Below are positions 7,565 through 16,623 of a DNA stretch of 37,197 nucleotides, piece after piece. The notes beneath the pieces are model-generated. The model was not told where the DNA came from. It saw nothing but the letters and a program-made list of their open reading frames with translations, and did not search any database. The translations under genes and the position numbers were made by a program. This DNA is from Lentisphaerota bacterium (GTDB taxonomy: Bacteria; Verrucomicrobiota; Lentisphaeria; Victivallales; UBA1829): assembly GCA_015061915.1 (NCBI GenBank), contig SUVR01000019.1:1-37197 (forward strand). The letters run 5' to 3'. Numbering within the stretch: position 1 is the stretch's first letter; every line of letters starts with the position of its first letter.

Positions 7565-8428
7565 TCACGTCAGCAGGATCAGAGCGGCGACACCGCAAAG
7601 CAGAGCACCGATCTTACAAACAGTGATTTTTTCCTTGAGAAAGACTGCACTCAGGACAAAGGTCACCAGAAAACTCATCTGGGCAATGGGCAGCACCACA
7701 CTGGCGTTGGCATCCTTGAACTTCAACGCCTGCGCCATAAAGAAGATGATCCCCGCCACCAGAAGACCGGAAAGGATCCCATAGCGTACGGTCTTGATGT
7801 CAAACCATTTCTGCGCCCGTTCCCGCCAGAGACAGTAGACCGGACCGCTGATGATCCAGAGGACCATGGTCAGAAGGCTGACGCCGTTGGGAGATGCGCC
7901 CTGCATGAAGCCGTATTTGTAGGAAAGTCCCAGACCCGCCCGGAACACGGCTGCCGTTATGATCATGACCAGCGGCAGAAGCGCTGCTTTCCGGTCGGTC
8001 TGTTTCACGCCCGCTCCGGTGCTGCCCGGCAGAAACGCCAGGATCGCCGCCAGCGCAAACGCCACGCCGAGATATTGTTTCAATCCCAGTTCCTCCCCGA
8101 AGATCAGTACCGAAAAGGGAACGACCAACGCCAGATTCAGCCGGTAGATCGTGGAACACATCCCTGCACTCAGACTGGACATACTTTCGATCAAAAGAAT
8201 ATTCCCGACAGCCGAAAAGATGCCGCCGATCACACCCCAAAGCAGCGTGGTCCGCCAGTCATCACCCCATTTATCCGGCAGAAACAGCAGAAACAGAGTG
8301 GAAAAGATCCCCACATACATCACAAACATCCCCCGGGAGCGCTCCTTCCGGGCAAAAAATTTGAACACCAGATCGTTGACCGCCGAACAGGCAAGACAGC
8401 ACAGGGTAAAAATCAGGATCAAACTCAT
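7565..8428 (-). CDS. EamA/DMT-superfamily transporter
   Basis: A 287-residue very hydrophobic protein with about ten transmembrane helices in two similar halves (about 1-140 and 150-287), as in the drug/metabolite transporter superfamily. Residues near 83-112 (MSSLSAGMCSTIYRLNLALV) and 225-255 (ANASVVLPIAQMS) correspond to the repeated helix-start motifs of the EamA fold. It should lie in the inner membrane and move a small metabolite, direction unknown. It begins 21 bases after the GH78 stop without a strong ribosome-binding site, so it is probably the last gene of the hydrolase operon. Uptake or efflux of a deoxysugar or oligosaccharide product is plausible from context; DMT carriers are too diverse to predict more. 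Confidence 0.85.
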   Translation of the reverse strand: MSLILIFTLCCLACSAVNDLVFKFFARKERSRGMFVMYVGIFSTLFLLFLPDKWGDDWRTTLLWGVIGGIFSAVGNILLIESMSSLSAGMCSTIYRLNLALVVPFSVLIFGEELGLKQYLGVAFALAAILAFLPGSTGAGVKQTDRKAALLPLVMIITAAVFRAGLGLSYKYGFMQGASPNGVSLLTMVLWIISGPVYCLWRERAQKWFDIKTVRYGILSGLLVAGIIFFMAQALKFKDANASVVLPIAQMSFLVTFVLSAVFLKEKITVCKIGALLCGVAALILLT

Positions 8429-8449
8429 ATTGATACCGCCATTTCTGTC

Positions 8450-10525
8450 TTATTTTTCCGCCGCGCGGGCGTCGAGCGCACGGACCATCAGGACATTGAT
8501 ATAGGAGGCGAAACCGTGACAGCAGCTGGCGTGGGTGTTGTCGTGTTCCCACAGGGTCCCGGTCAGGTCCGCCATCTTTTTGAAGTATCCGGTGGTCTCG
8601 CGCAACACCTGTTCGTGGAAGCCCGCCTGTGACAGCAGTTCCAGCCGCAGATAGTTGCCGATAAACGCGTTGGAGGGGTAAATCTCCTGCCAGAGCCCTT
8701 TTTCTTTCCGGTCTGGACCGAACTCCGTGCAGAGCCGTTTCCAGAGGTCGGGATGGCTTTCCGGCGTGGCACAGCGGGTGAAGAAGGCGTAGTACTGACA
8801 GGTCTCGGTGATGTCGCTTTCCGGAACCAGCAGGGAACGATCCTCCTGACGGACGCCGTGATCCCGGAACCACATACCGTCGAAAGACTGCTTCCGGATG
8901 GTCTCTTTGATGGCGGCGGCACGGTCAGCAAAATGCGGTTCCCCGTACATTTCCGCCATACTTTCCAGCGCCACTGCGTAGATCATATTGGTGGGATAGC
9001 TCACATCCTGCACAAACTTGTTTGCCATGCTCCACTCCACAAAGACCCATTTCGTCAGATTTTCCAGCAATCCATCGCTATTTTGGAACGTTTCCATGTA
9101 CTGGATGAACGCATCGAACTTGGGTTTGATCAGGGAGACGAGTTCCCGGTCGCCGCTGCGCTTCCGATATTCATTGGTCTGGATGATCAGCCACATCGCC
9201 CAGTTCGGGATAAAACTCTGATCGGTATGATCGCCGGGATACAGCATGGGAATCGCCCCTTTTGCGATGTGTTCAAACTCATCTGCAAGGGCAAAGTTTT
9301 CCAGAAAGAACCGTTCCAGCAGGGTGCTGCCGGTAAGCATGAGGGAGGTCTGTGCGGTAAAGAAGCTGTCGCAAAGCCATGCCGCCCGTTCCCGGCTGGG
9401 ACAGTCGGTAAAACAGTCCACGGCGTTGGCGGCGAACGTCTCCCGTCCGGCATCGAAAACCGCCTTCAGATCCGGGTCATCGCACGGGAAAGAATAATCC
9501 CAGCCGAGGGGGCTTTTGTATTCCCGGAGCGAGAAATCCAGCACCTCCGCTGCGCCGCCTTCCATGAAGACTTCCGCATACTTGAGGGTGTTGGCTTCGA
9601 TGGCTTCCAGTTCATACAGTCCCGGTTCCAGCAGATTCCAGAAAATGGCGTTGACCGCTGACTGACGGGTGGGTTCCACGCAATTTTCCGGAGCGATCTC
9701 GGAAAACATCACGGTCAGTCTGCCGGGGGTTTTGCAGTTCACTTTCAGCCGGATAAAGCCGGTGTTGTTGATCCTGCCGCCGTAAAGGGTGCTGACAATG
9801 GATCCGTTTTCATCGTACGTCAGCTGTTTCAGGTCGGTATAGGCATCAAATTCCAGATCGCCATGCCGGTAGCACTTGAATTCGGGGCGGTCATCATAAT
9901 AGCGATACTGCGTTTCCACCTGCAGATCCCTGCCCCGCCGGAAGGTACGGACCGGTTTGTAGCTGGAATCCATTTTGTACTCCGGAAACGGTACGGTCCG
10001 GGGCAGATAACGGCGGGCGGGGAATGTTTCCAGTTTCAGTTCCGCCAGACCGATCCGGGCAGGTTTGACGCGATACACTTCGGCAAACATCCGCTGGTAA
10101 CAATAACGGGAGACTTTCCGCACCCGTTCGGCTGAAAGGTCGTACGCGGCAAAATCCTTTCCGGTACAGGCGATAACTGTTTCCCCCAGGCACACTTCCG
10201 CCTGAAGAAAACTGGGTTGGTCCATATAATAATAACTGTTCACATTGCAGCCGGAAACCTCGATCTCCAGCACATTTTCTCCGGCAGAAGCATTGAACGG
10301 GATCTCATCGATCCGGAAATATCCTTTCGGACCGCGCGCCGAACCGTAGGCAAGAAATTCGCCGTTCAGCCGGACCCGGTAGAGAGTGGACCCGGTCAGG
10401 CGCAGTGTATAAATTTTTCCTGTTTCGCCGTTGAAGATGGCGCGGAACAGCACAAAATCGTTCATCACGGTGGATCTGCCCGCGGGCCACACGGGAACGG
10501 CAGAGAGAAAAGAAGCGGTATTCAT
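8450..10525 (-). CDS. GH78-like alpha-L-rhamnosidase
   Basis: A 691-residue glycoside hydrolase. An N-terminal beta-sandwich (about 1-330) leads into an (alpha/alpha)6 barrel. The family signature DCPSRERAAW gives Asp374 and Glu379 as the general-acid motif; Glu660 in TLWEHDN near the C-terminus fits the position of the catalytic base, and a C-terminal HGFASYI stretch follows. The family removes terminal alpha-L-rhamnose from pectin, plant glycosides or bacterial polysaccharides by inversion. It is shorter than many GH78 enzymes (900 or more residues) and lacks extra carbohydrate-binding modules. No signal peptide is visible, so it is probably cytoplasmic and acts on imported oligosaccharides or glycosides. 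It lies 12 bases after the GH123-like gene and is likely co-transcribed. Divergence from the classic DCPQRDER spelling leaves another specificity possible. Confidence 0.82.
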   Translation of the reverse strand: MNTASFLSAVPVWPAGRSTVMNDFVLFRAIFNGETGKIYTLRLTGSTLYRVRLNGEFLAYGSARGPKGYFRIDEIPFNASAGENVLEIEVSGCNVNSYYYMDQPSFLQAEVCLGETVIACTGKDFAAYDLSAERVRKVSRYCYQRMFAEVYRVKPARIGLAELKLETFPARRYLPRTVPFPEYKMDSSYKPVRTFRRGRDLQVETQYRYYDDRPEFKCYRHGDLEFDAYTDLKQLTYDENGSIVSTLYGGRINNTGFIRLKVNCKTPGRLTVMFSEIAPENCVEPTRQSAVNAIFWNLLEPGLYELEAIEANTLKYAEVFMEGGAAEVLDFSLREYKSPLGWDYSFPCDDPDLKAVFDAGRETFAANAVDCFTDCPSRERAAWLCDSFFTAQTSLMLTGSTLLERFFLENFALADEFEHIAKGAIPMLYPGDHTDQSFIPNWAMWLIIQTNEYRKRSGDRELVSLIKPKFDAFIQYMETFQNSDGLLENLTKWVFVEWSMANKFVQDVSYPTNMIYAVALESMAEMYGEPHFADRAAAIKETIRKQSFDGMWFRDHGVRQEDRSLLVPESDITETCQYYAFFTRCATPESHPDLWKRLCTEFGPDRKEKGLWQEIYPSNAFIGNYLRLELLSQAGFHEQVLRETTGYFKKMADLTGTLWEHDNTHASCCHGFASYINVLMVRALDARAAEK

Positions 10526-10537
10526 AGAGAAACTTTC

Positions 10538-12199
10538 TTACTTTTTAAGATATTTTTTGATAGCGTTATTGACCGCGTCCCGCAATTTGTGCAGGAACGC
10601 CTGTTCGATGGGGAAGTCATTGATCTGCAGATCTTTCCCCGCCGTCTTCCGGATCAGTTTCAGCACGGCATCCCGTCCGGCAAGACTTTCCAGCAGCTGC
10701 AGTGCGCGCTGATCCTGAAGTCCGGCAAAGAACACCTCGCTGCGGATGGAATCCAGCGGTCCCTCCGGTCCGGGATAGACCAGACACGGGTCGCCGGAAT
10801 GGAAACCGGGATCCGGCTCGCTGCTCAGAGGATTACAGTAGACCCCCGTGTTTCCCCAGTTCCAGAAATTATATCCCCAATGTGCAAAGCCATCCATTTC
10901 ATAGACATAAAGCAATGTTCCCATGATCCGGTTGGCGGAGGCGGGCATGGTGTGGATCCGGTTGCTGTACGGCAGATCCGGTCCACCGCAGTAATAGGTC
11001 CAGCGTTCGGGCAGATCCAACGGCAGGAACTGGGTCAGAGCGTACTCGCAGGGAACGGGCAGCGCAATCAGACCTTCCGTAAAATATTCCGTATGAGACG
11101 CAGCTTCCAGCACACGGAAGCCCTTTATGTGCTTGTGAACGATGGCTGCGACCGCTTTGTACTGCGCCACGTGATCGCCCGCCGGTTCATCGGAAATATG
11201 GAAATAGCAATCTTCCGCAACGCCTTCGGCTTTCAGGAATTTCACCAGTTCCGGTAGCATGGCATCCAGAAATTTTTTGTAAGACGGCGCCAGCGCTTCC
11301 ACGTGCCAGCCGAAGATCCGCTGATCCTTTTTGCCGTCCACGTCCGCCACCACTTTCGGCGAATATTTCGCCCCGCCCTGACTGAACAGGTGGGACATCT
11401 CAAAACACCGCACGCCACACTTGCGGGCAAGGCGGATCCAGCGTTTCAGGTTCGTGAAGTCAAAGCTGTATTTCCCTTTGGTGCGGGTGACTTTCACCAG
11501 CTGGGTGGTCAGGCGCTCCTCGCCGAACGCCGTATCCAATGCGGGCGTCACAATGGGGGTATAAAGCACATTGATCCCGTGTGCCACAAAGTTTTTCAGG
11601 TACTTTTCCAATATCTTCCAGAACTTCGGTGTCCAGAGCGCCACATTGTACGCCTGCGCCAGACAATCGCAATGGAACCATTCCGTATGGGACAGCAGCT
11701 GGGGCGGCAGCATGGCACCGATCACTTCCAGTTCAAACTTGACCGTAGCGCTTGTTTCCTCATCTTCAAAGAGCGTGAACGAGAGAGGATAGCGGCCCGC
11801 CTTGCAGTTCTGCGGCACATCCACTTCCACCCAGACGGCATACCACACAAACGGATCGGCGTAAAGGATCTTCTGCACATCATCTTTCAGAAGATCGGGA
11901 AACAGACCCGGTTTCGTGCGTTCAAAGCCGACCTGTTCCTCCGGTTTCCGCATGACCACATCCCCCATCCGGGCAGTCGCCACATTGACGACCCGCAGGA
12001 GACGGATGTGTTTTTTCAGCGGGGATTCCGCCACTTCCAGTTTCATCGGTCCCCGGACAAAGGTATTGCAGCAGTAGGCAAGTTGGAAACAGTATTTTTC
12101 CCCGCGCAGGGCAGAACCTTTTTTCAGCGTGAGGGCATGGACCGGTTCCGCATCGGGAAAGACCTTGGCGAGGGGGGAAACGAGGCGCAGATCAAGCAT
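10538..12199 (-). CDS. GH123-like/DUF4091 glycoside hydrolase
   Basis: A 553-residue protein with an N-terminal beta-sandwich (about 1-165) and a TIM-barrel-like catalytic domain of the DUF4091/GH123 type. HISDEP places adjacent Asp337-Glu338 on one barrel strand, which corresponds to the Asp-Glu pair of GH123 beta-N-acetylgalactosaminidases that use substrate-assisted catalysis; aromatic pocket residues (HWGYNFWNWG) follow. No signal peptide is present, so a cytoplasmic role is likely. An AGGAGTGATTT ribosome-binding site supports the ATG at 12199. It is the first gene of a minus-strand operon with the rhamnosidase and transporter, under a sigma-70-like promoter at 12242-12270. Many DUF4091 proteins in PVC bacteria are uncharacterised, so release of beta-GalNAc is a family-based guess. 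Confidence 0.75.
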   Translation of the reverse strand: MLDLRLVSPLAKVFPDAEPVHALTLKKGSALRGEKYCFQLAYCCNTFVRGPMKLEVAESPLKKHIRLLRVVNVATARMGDVVMRKPEEQVGFERTKPGLFPDLLKDDVQKILYADPFVWYAVWVEVDVPQNCKAGRYPLSFTLFEDEETSATVKFELEVIGAMLPPQLLSHTEWFHCDCLAQAYNVALWTPKFWKILEKYLKNFVAHGINVLYTPIVTPALDTAFGEERLTTQLVKVTRTKGKYSFDFTNLKRWIRLARKCGVRCFEMSHLFSQGGAKYSPKVVADVDGKKDQRIFGWHVEALAPSYKKFLDAMLPELVKFLKAEGVAEDCYFHISDEPAGDHVAQYKAVAAIVHKHIKGFRVLEAASHTEYFTEGLIALPVPCEYALTQFLPLDLPERWTYYCGGPDLPYSNRIHTMPASANRIMGTLLYVYEMDGFAHWGYNFWNWGNTGVYCNPLSSEPDPGFHSGDPCLVYPGPEGPLDSIRSEVFFAGLQDQRALQLLESLAGRDAVLKLIRKTAGKDLQINDFPIEQAFLHKLRDAVNNAIKKYLKK

Positions 12200-12241
12200 A
12201 AATCACTCCTGTTCAATGTGTGGATTTTTCGATTTCCGGTA

Positions 12242-12270
12242 AAGATAGCAGTTCCCCGCCGAAAAATCAA
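12242..12270 (-). promoter_or_regulatory. Probable promoter of the GH123-like/GH78 operon
   Basis: On the minus strand TTGATT (12270-12265) and TATCTT (12247-12242) are 17 bases apart, about 43 bases before the start codon. The -10 box sits in TGCTATCTTT, the same ten bases found at the cation-transporter promoter near 17984. CCGGTAAA occurs twice on the plus strand around it (12237 and 12287), possibly a regulator site. Confidence 0.55.
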
Positions 12271-12335
12271 GGGCAAAGGAGCGGAACCGGTAAAAATCTT
12301 CATACTTTTTTGTGAGGAAATTCATATTTTCCGGC

Positions 12336-12363
12336 TTGAAATCAACCGGCACGCCAGTATAGT
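12336..12363 (+). promoter_or_regulatory. Probable promoter of the isomerase-fucosidase operon
   Basis: TTGAAA (12336-12341) and TATAGT (12358-12363) are separated by 16 bases and end 43 bases before the ATG at 12407. It faces the opposite way from the 12242-12270 promoter, so the two hydrolase operons diverge from a common 207-base region. Confidence 0.55.
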
Positions 12364-12406
12364 AATCCAGTCTTCCAAAAACACAATCAACACGGAGAGA
12401 ATCATT

Positions 12407-13168
12407 ATGAAACATTCCCAGCTTGCAGCCCAGCTCTATACGGTGCGGGATTACGCAAAAACAACTGCCGATTTCGCAGGGACTATGAAAAAGATCAAAG
12501 CCATCGGTTACGAGGCGGTTCAGGTCTCCGGCATCGGTCCCGTTCCCGAAGATGAGATCCGCCGGATCTCCGAGGGCGAAGGTCTGACCATCTGCGCCAC
12601 TCACGAAAACGGCGCCACCATCATTGATGATGTGGATTCCGTGATCGCCCGTCTGAAAGCAATCAACTGCAAATATACCGCCTACCCCTGGCCCCATATC
12701 GTTCCGGCAACCCATTACGGCGCAGTGGATATGGCAAAGAAACTGAACGCCAGCGCCGAAAAAATGGCTGCCGCCGGACTGGGTCTGTGCTATCACAACC
12801 ACGCCATCGAATTCCAGAGACTCGACGGTGAACTGTTGCTGGATATTTACTACAACAACGCCCCTGCCCTGCTGGGTGAGATCGATACCTTCTGGGTTCA
12901 GGCAGGCGGCGGAAACCCGGTGGAATGGGTCAAGAAACTCGCCGGGAGAATGCCCCTCCTGCACCTGAAAGAATTTGCTGTCTCCGGAAACGATAAGCGT
13001 ATGTCCTACATTGGCGGCGGCAACCTGGATTGGAAAAATATCATCGCAGCCGGTGAAGCGGGCGGCGTGGAATACTACATTGTGGAACAGGATGACTGCA
13101 ACGGTATGTGCCCCTTTGAAGCCCTCAAACGCAGCTACGATTACCTCACGGAAAACTTTGTCCGGTAA
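12407..13168 (+). CDS. Sugar phosphate isomerase/epimerase-like TIM barrel protein
   Basis: A 253-residue member of the xylose isomerase-like TIM barrel (AP endonuclease 2) superfamily. Motifs that fit the metal centre are YHNHAIEF (residues 129-136), EIDTFWVQ (158-165), HLKEF (186-190) and the terminal strand IVEQDD (225-230). The order resembles IolE/inosose and hexulose epimerase-type proteins, which act on free or phosphorylated sugars in the cytoplasm with a divalent metal. The start follows a CGGAGAGA site 7-10 bases upstream; longer in-frame starts would run through the promoter. The fucosidase gene begins 16 bases after its stop, so it may process the released deoxysugar, though L-fucose isomerases proper belong to other families. 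Exact substrate unknown. Confidence 0.87.
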   Translation: MKHSQLAAQLYTVRDYAKTTADFAGTMKKIKAIGYEAVQVSGIGPVPEDEIRRISEGEGLTICATHENGATIIDDVDSVIARLKAINCKYTAYPWPHIVPATHYGAVDMAKKLNASAEKMAAAGLGLCYHNHAIEFQRLDGELLLDIYYNNAPALLGEIDTFWVQAGGGNPVEWVKKLAGRMPLLHLKEFAVSGNDKRMSYIGGGNLDWKNIIAAGEAGGVEYYIVEQDDCNGMCPFEALKRSYDYLTENFVR

Positions 13169-13184
13169 GCAGAACAGACAAGCC

Positions 13185-14873
13185 ATGGATTTTCAGCAAA
13201 AGTATTTTCAAAGGGTACCTTCTGCCCAGATTCTGGCGCAGCTGGATACGGAACTCTACGGGCTGATCCATTTTTCCGTCAACACCTTCACCAACAAAGA
13301 ATGGGGTTACGGCAATCCGGAGGACGCTCAACTTTTCAATCCGGTGGAGTTTGATTCCGATCAGATCGTTTCCGCCGCAAAGGATGGCGGTCTGAAAGGG
13401 ATCATTCTCGTCTGCAAACACCACGATGGTTTCTGCCTGTGGCGCACGAAGACCACCACACACAATATCTCCAACTGTCCCTGGCGGGACGGTAAAGGCG
13501 ATATGGTGCGGGAGTTTTCCGATTCCTGCCGGAAATTCGGCTTGAAGTTCGGGGTCTATGTCTCCCCGTGGGACCGGAACAGCGCCGTTTACGGCACGCC
13601 GGAGTATGTGAAGATTTTTGAGGAACAGATCCGGGAAGTCCTGACACAATACGGCGAAATTTTCGAGATGTGGTTCGATGGCGCCAACGGCGGCGACGGC
13701 TGGTATGGCGGAGCCTGCGAAAAACGGAATATCGGCATCGCACGGGATTACTACAACTGGGACCGGATCTTCGGGATCGTCCGGGAGCTGCAGCCCAATG
13801 CCCGGATCTTCGGCGGTCCGGATCTGCGCTGGTGTGGCAACGAACGGGGTCATATTCCCGCTGACAGCAGTGCAATGTACTTTCCGCCGGACCTCCTCGG
13901 AGGTACAAGCCCATCCCCGGCGGAACACTACGCCATGATGCAGAACGGCACAAAAGATGAACCCCGTTTCTTTATGATCCCAGAGTGCGATTTTCCTATG
14001 CGTCAGGGCTGGTTCTATCATCCTGAAAGTGACGGACTTTCCCGCAGTGCGCTGACCCTGCTCATGGATTACCTGAACACGGTCGGCAACGGCGGTCTCA
14101 TGAATCTGGGGCTGGTGCCCGATAAACGCGGTCTGATCACCGATGAAGACTGCCGCAAGCTCCGGGGATTCGGCGAAAAACTGAAGATGCTCCGGGAGCA
14201 GAAAGTTTTTGAATTCAATGTATCCGGTGACGGTTCGTTCCGGTTCGACATCCCGGCGGATGCTCCGTTCAATGTGCTGGAACTGGTGGAGGATATCGCC
14301 AACGCACCCGGCGAAAAGGTGGAAGAATATTCCATCAAACTGGACGGCACGGAACTGGCGTCCGGAAAGGTCATCGGAGTACGCCGGATCCGTCTGCTGA
14401 AAGAGGAAGTCTGCGGCAGAAAACTGGAACTGACACTGAAAGGTGCATCTTTTGTGCGCCTTACCGGTTGGCGTGCGGGGAAAGACCTGCTCACACCCGT
14501 GGAAGATCCCTCAACACGCTTCGATGACAAGGCGCTGGAGGATGTGACCTGCAAGATCATTGCGTCCGATGCCGCCACATTGACCATCGACCTCGGTGCA
14601 CTGCGGAAGTTCAACGGCTTTGTGCTGACGCCCGATCCGGATGATCTGGAAGGACTGCCCCTGCGCTACGGTTTTCTTTGCAGCAACGATCAGAAAAACT
14701 GGGAATGGCTGGCTCTGGATGAAGGCTTTGAGAACATTCAGGCGAATCCGATACCCCAGCGCGTCCGCCTCAAAAGTACATCTGCGCGATTCCTGAAATT
14801 CATGTCGTATCAGCCGGTCCGGGATGGTGCGCCAATGAAGATCAAAGCATTCGCCATTCTCCGGGAAGATTGA
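13185..14873 (+). CDS. GH29 alpha-L-fucosidase
   Basis: A 562-residue retaining fucosidase-like protein. The N-terminal catalytic barrel (about 1-340) contains KHHDGF (residues about 83-88), a classic GH29 substrate-binding block, and EMWFDGANGGDG, where Asp165 matches the nucleophile of the family. A beta-sandwich follows, and the last 130 residues look like an F5/8 type C (discoidin-like) carbohydrate-binding domain (LRKFNGFVLTPD ... RFLKFMS). No signal peptide is visible although most GH29 enzymes are exported, so it may work on imported oligosaccharides. ATG at 13185 has no clear ribosome-binding site; translation may rely on coupling to the isomerase gene, which ends 16 bases before. GH29B-type (alpha-1,3/4) versus GH29A specificity cannot be judged by eye. 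Confidence 0.9.
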   Translation: MDFQQKYFQRVPSAQILAQLDTELYGLIHFSVNTFTNKEWGYGNPEDAQLFNPVEFDSDQIVSAAKDGGLKGIILVCKHHDGFCLWRTKTTTHNISNCPWRDGKGDMVREFSDSCRKFGLKFGVYVSPWDRNSAVYGTPEYVKIFEEQIREVLTQYGEIFEMWFDGANGGDGWYGGACEKRNIGIARDYYNWDRIFGIVRELQPNARIFGGPDLRWCGNERGHIPADSSAMYFPPDLLGGTSPSPAEHYAMMQNGTKDEPRFFMIPECDFPMRQGWFYHPESDGLSRSALTLLMDYLNTVGNGGLMNLGLVPDKRGLITDEDCRKLRGFGEKLKMLREQKVFEFNVSGDGSFRFDIPADAPFNVLELVEDIANAPGEKVEEYSIKLDGTELASGKVIGVRRIRLLKEEVCGRKLELTLKGASFVRLTGWRAGKDLLTPVEDPSTRFDDKALEDVTCKIIASDAATLTIDLGALRKFNGFVLTPDPDDLEGLPLRYGFLCSNDQKNWEWLALDEGFENIQANPIPQRVRLKSTSARFLKFMSYQPVRDGAPMKIKAFAILRED

Positions 14874-14882
14874 GCATTTCTG

Positions 14883-14919
14883 CAAATCTGTAAGTTTTAC
14901 AAACAAATCTGTAAGTTTT
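14883..14919 (+). repeat. Direct repeat of 16 bases with 21-base period, possible operator
   Basis: CAAATCTGTAAGTTTT occurs at 14883-14898 and exactly again at 14904-14919. The 21-base period equals two helical turns, so both copies face the same side of DNA. The repeat lies in the 140-base gap between the fucosidase and the Gfo/Idh gene. I see no convincing -35/-10 pair nearby, though TAAATTAAAG at about 14958 resembles the -10 region at 18096. Confidence 0.6.
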
Positions 14920-15013
14920 TTTCGTTTTTTGCGTATGCAATTTTGAAGCAGGCTGCGTAAATTAAAGCAGAGTCCGATGATTTTTCAACAATCAAGAGAA
15001 AGGAAAAAATCTT

Positions 15014-16582
15014 ATGGCAGACGAAAAACGCAATATTTTCGGCGGAAAAGAGGGATTCCATGCAGACGGGACCCGGAACATTTTTAACACGGAAAAACGG
15101 ATCAAACTGGGGATCTGGGGTCTGGGCCGCGGTGGCAGTTTTGTGGCGTGCGCAAAAGATCTGAATATCGATGTGGTCGCCGGATGCGATTTCAGCCCGT
15201 ACATCCGGGAAAAATTCTCAAAACATAATCCGGATGTGTTCGTAACGGACAACGAAGATGAATTCCTGAGCATGGATATCGATGCCGTGCTGGTGGCGAC
15301 ATTCTTCCCCTCCCATGTGGAACACTGCATCAAGGCACTGAACGCCGGAAAACACGTGATGTGCGAAGTCACATCCTTTATGAAGCCTTCGGACGGCGTC
15401 CGCCTGGTCGAAGCCGTGGAAAAGAGCGGAAAAGTTTACAATCTGCTGGAAAATTATCCGTTCGCAAAGAAAAATATGTTTGCCCGGAAGTTGTGGCAGG
15501 ACGGTCTGTTCGGAGAATTTGTCTATGCCGAATATGATTATCACCATGACTGCCGCACGCTCCAGTACACTTATGTGGACAGCACCCCGCTGGAAAACGG
15601 TTGGGAACTGCATAACTGGCGTTCCTGGCTGAACGGTCATTATTACAACACCCACTCCCTCGGTCCCGTTATGCAGATCACCGGTCTGCGCCCCGTGGAA
15701 GTTTCCGCCCCCCCGATTTCCGTGAAACAACCCGGCTGCATCCTGCCGGGAGGTCCCTGTCTTTCCGTAGTAAAGATGGAAAACGGCGGGATCATGCGGA
15801 ACCTGATGGGGGCGTCCAGCCACGACACTCACACCAGACGGATCTGGGGAAGTAAAGGCGCATTTGATTTCTCCGAAGCAGAAGAAAAGGTCTATTTCGG
15901 AGCCACCGGACACGGCAAAGGCTACAAAATCAAAACCGAATGGCCCGAACTGGGCGAACTCGCCGATACCATGGGCCACGGCGGCGGCGACTTCTGGGAA
16001 CTCTATTACTTCGCACGGGAAATCCTCACCGGCGAAAAAGCACCGTGGAATATCTACGCAGCGTGCGATGTGACCCTCGCCGGGATCATGTCCGTCCGCA
16101 GTCAGATGCAGGGCGGGATCCCCGTGGAAGTGCCGGATTTCCGCGATCCCGCAGTCCGGGAAAAATACCGGAACGATGACTTCATACAGGAACATTTCGA
16201 TCCGGAAACTTACCTTTTCCCCGAAGGTCATGATAAATCGATCACCGGCAAGTTCTCCAAAACGATGGCAGATCTCTCCAACGCATGGTGCAGAAACGGC
16301 GTCACCCTCGTCCGTCAGGTGTACGATGGTATGAAGATCTATCCTCTCCTCGCAGACGATGCCGGACGCTTCTCCGTGATCTGTGATGTTCAGCAGCTGA
16401 TCGCCGAAATCGATGATCTGGCAGAAACATACCGCACCGCAAAAGAAATCATCAACGCATACCCGGATTCCGTCGCAGCCGAACAGCTCCGCAGTATGCT
16501 GGAAATCGGCGAAGAAGAAAAAATCCTCTTCCCCGATGAAACCAAACAGGAACTGACCGACTGGCTGAAACAGGTCCGGTAA
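15014..16582 (+). CDS. Gfo/Idh/MocA-family protein, GH109-like
   Basis: A 522-residue protein. Residues 30-150 form a dinucleotide-binding Rossmann fold with GLGRGG (36-41). The lysine of the usual CEKP motif is not present: the position reads CEVTSF (117-122). YNTHSLGP (211-218) and GHGGGDF (321-327) resemble the active-site blocks of GH109 NAD-dependent N-acetylgalactosaminidases, which use bound NAD to eliminate and re-add across the glycosidic bond. Loss of the EKP lysine fits a hydrolase better than a dehydrogenase (inference). An unusual helical extension, about residues 415-522, goes beyond the normal 330-450. No signal peptide or twin-arginine motif is present, unlike many GH109 proteins. 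AAAGGA lies 8-13 bases before the ATG. It is 140 bases downstream of the fucosidase, perhaps with its own promoter, and ends at a strong terminator. Confidence 0.82.
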   Translation: MADEKRNIFGGKEGFHADGTRNIFNTEKRIKLGIWGLGRGGSFVACAKDLNIDVVAGCDFSPYIREKFSKHNPDVFVTDNEDEFLSMDIDAVLVATFFPSHVEHCIKALNAGKHVMCEVTSFMKPSDGVRLVEAVEKSGKVYNLLENYPFAKKNMFARKLWQDGLFGEFVYAEYDYHHDCRTLQYTYVDSTPLENGWELHNWRSWLNGHYYNTHSLGPVMQITGLRPVEVSAPPISVKQPGCILPGGPCLSVVKMENGGIMRNLMGASSHDTHTRRIWGSKGAFDFSEAEEKVYFGATGHGKGYKIKTEWPELGELADTMGHGGGDFWELYYFAREILTGEKAPWNIYAACDVTLAGIMSVRSQMQGGIPVEVPDFRDPAVREKYRNDDFIQEHFDPETYLFPEGHDKSITGKFSKTMADLSNAWCRNGVTLVRQVYDGMKIYPLLADDAGRFSVICDVQQLIAEIDDLAETYRTAKEIINAYPDSVAAEQLRSMLEIGEEEKILFPDETKQELTDWLKQVR

Positions 16583-16623
16583 CCATCAGGGAAAATACGC
16601 ACAGAACAACAGGCGCGGACGCT

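Noticed and set aside
12203-13186. A 327-codon minus-strand frame opposite the isomerase gene and promoter region
   Set aside because: The plus strand has a full TIM barrel with ribosome-binding site and metal motifs; the minus product matches nothing and runs through both divergent promoters.
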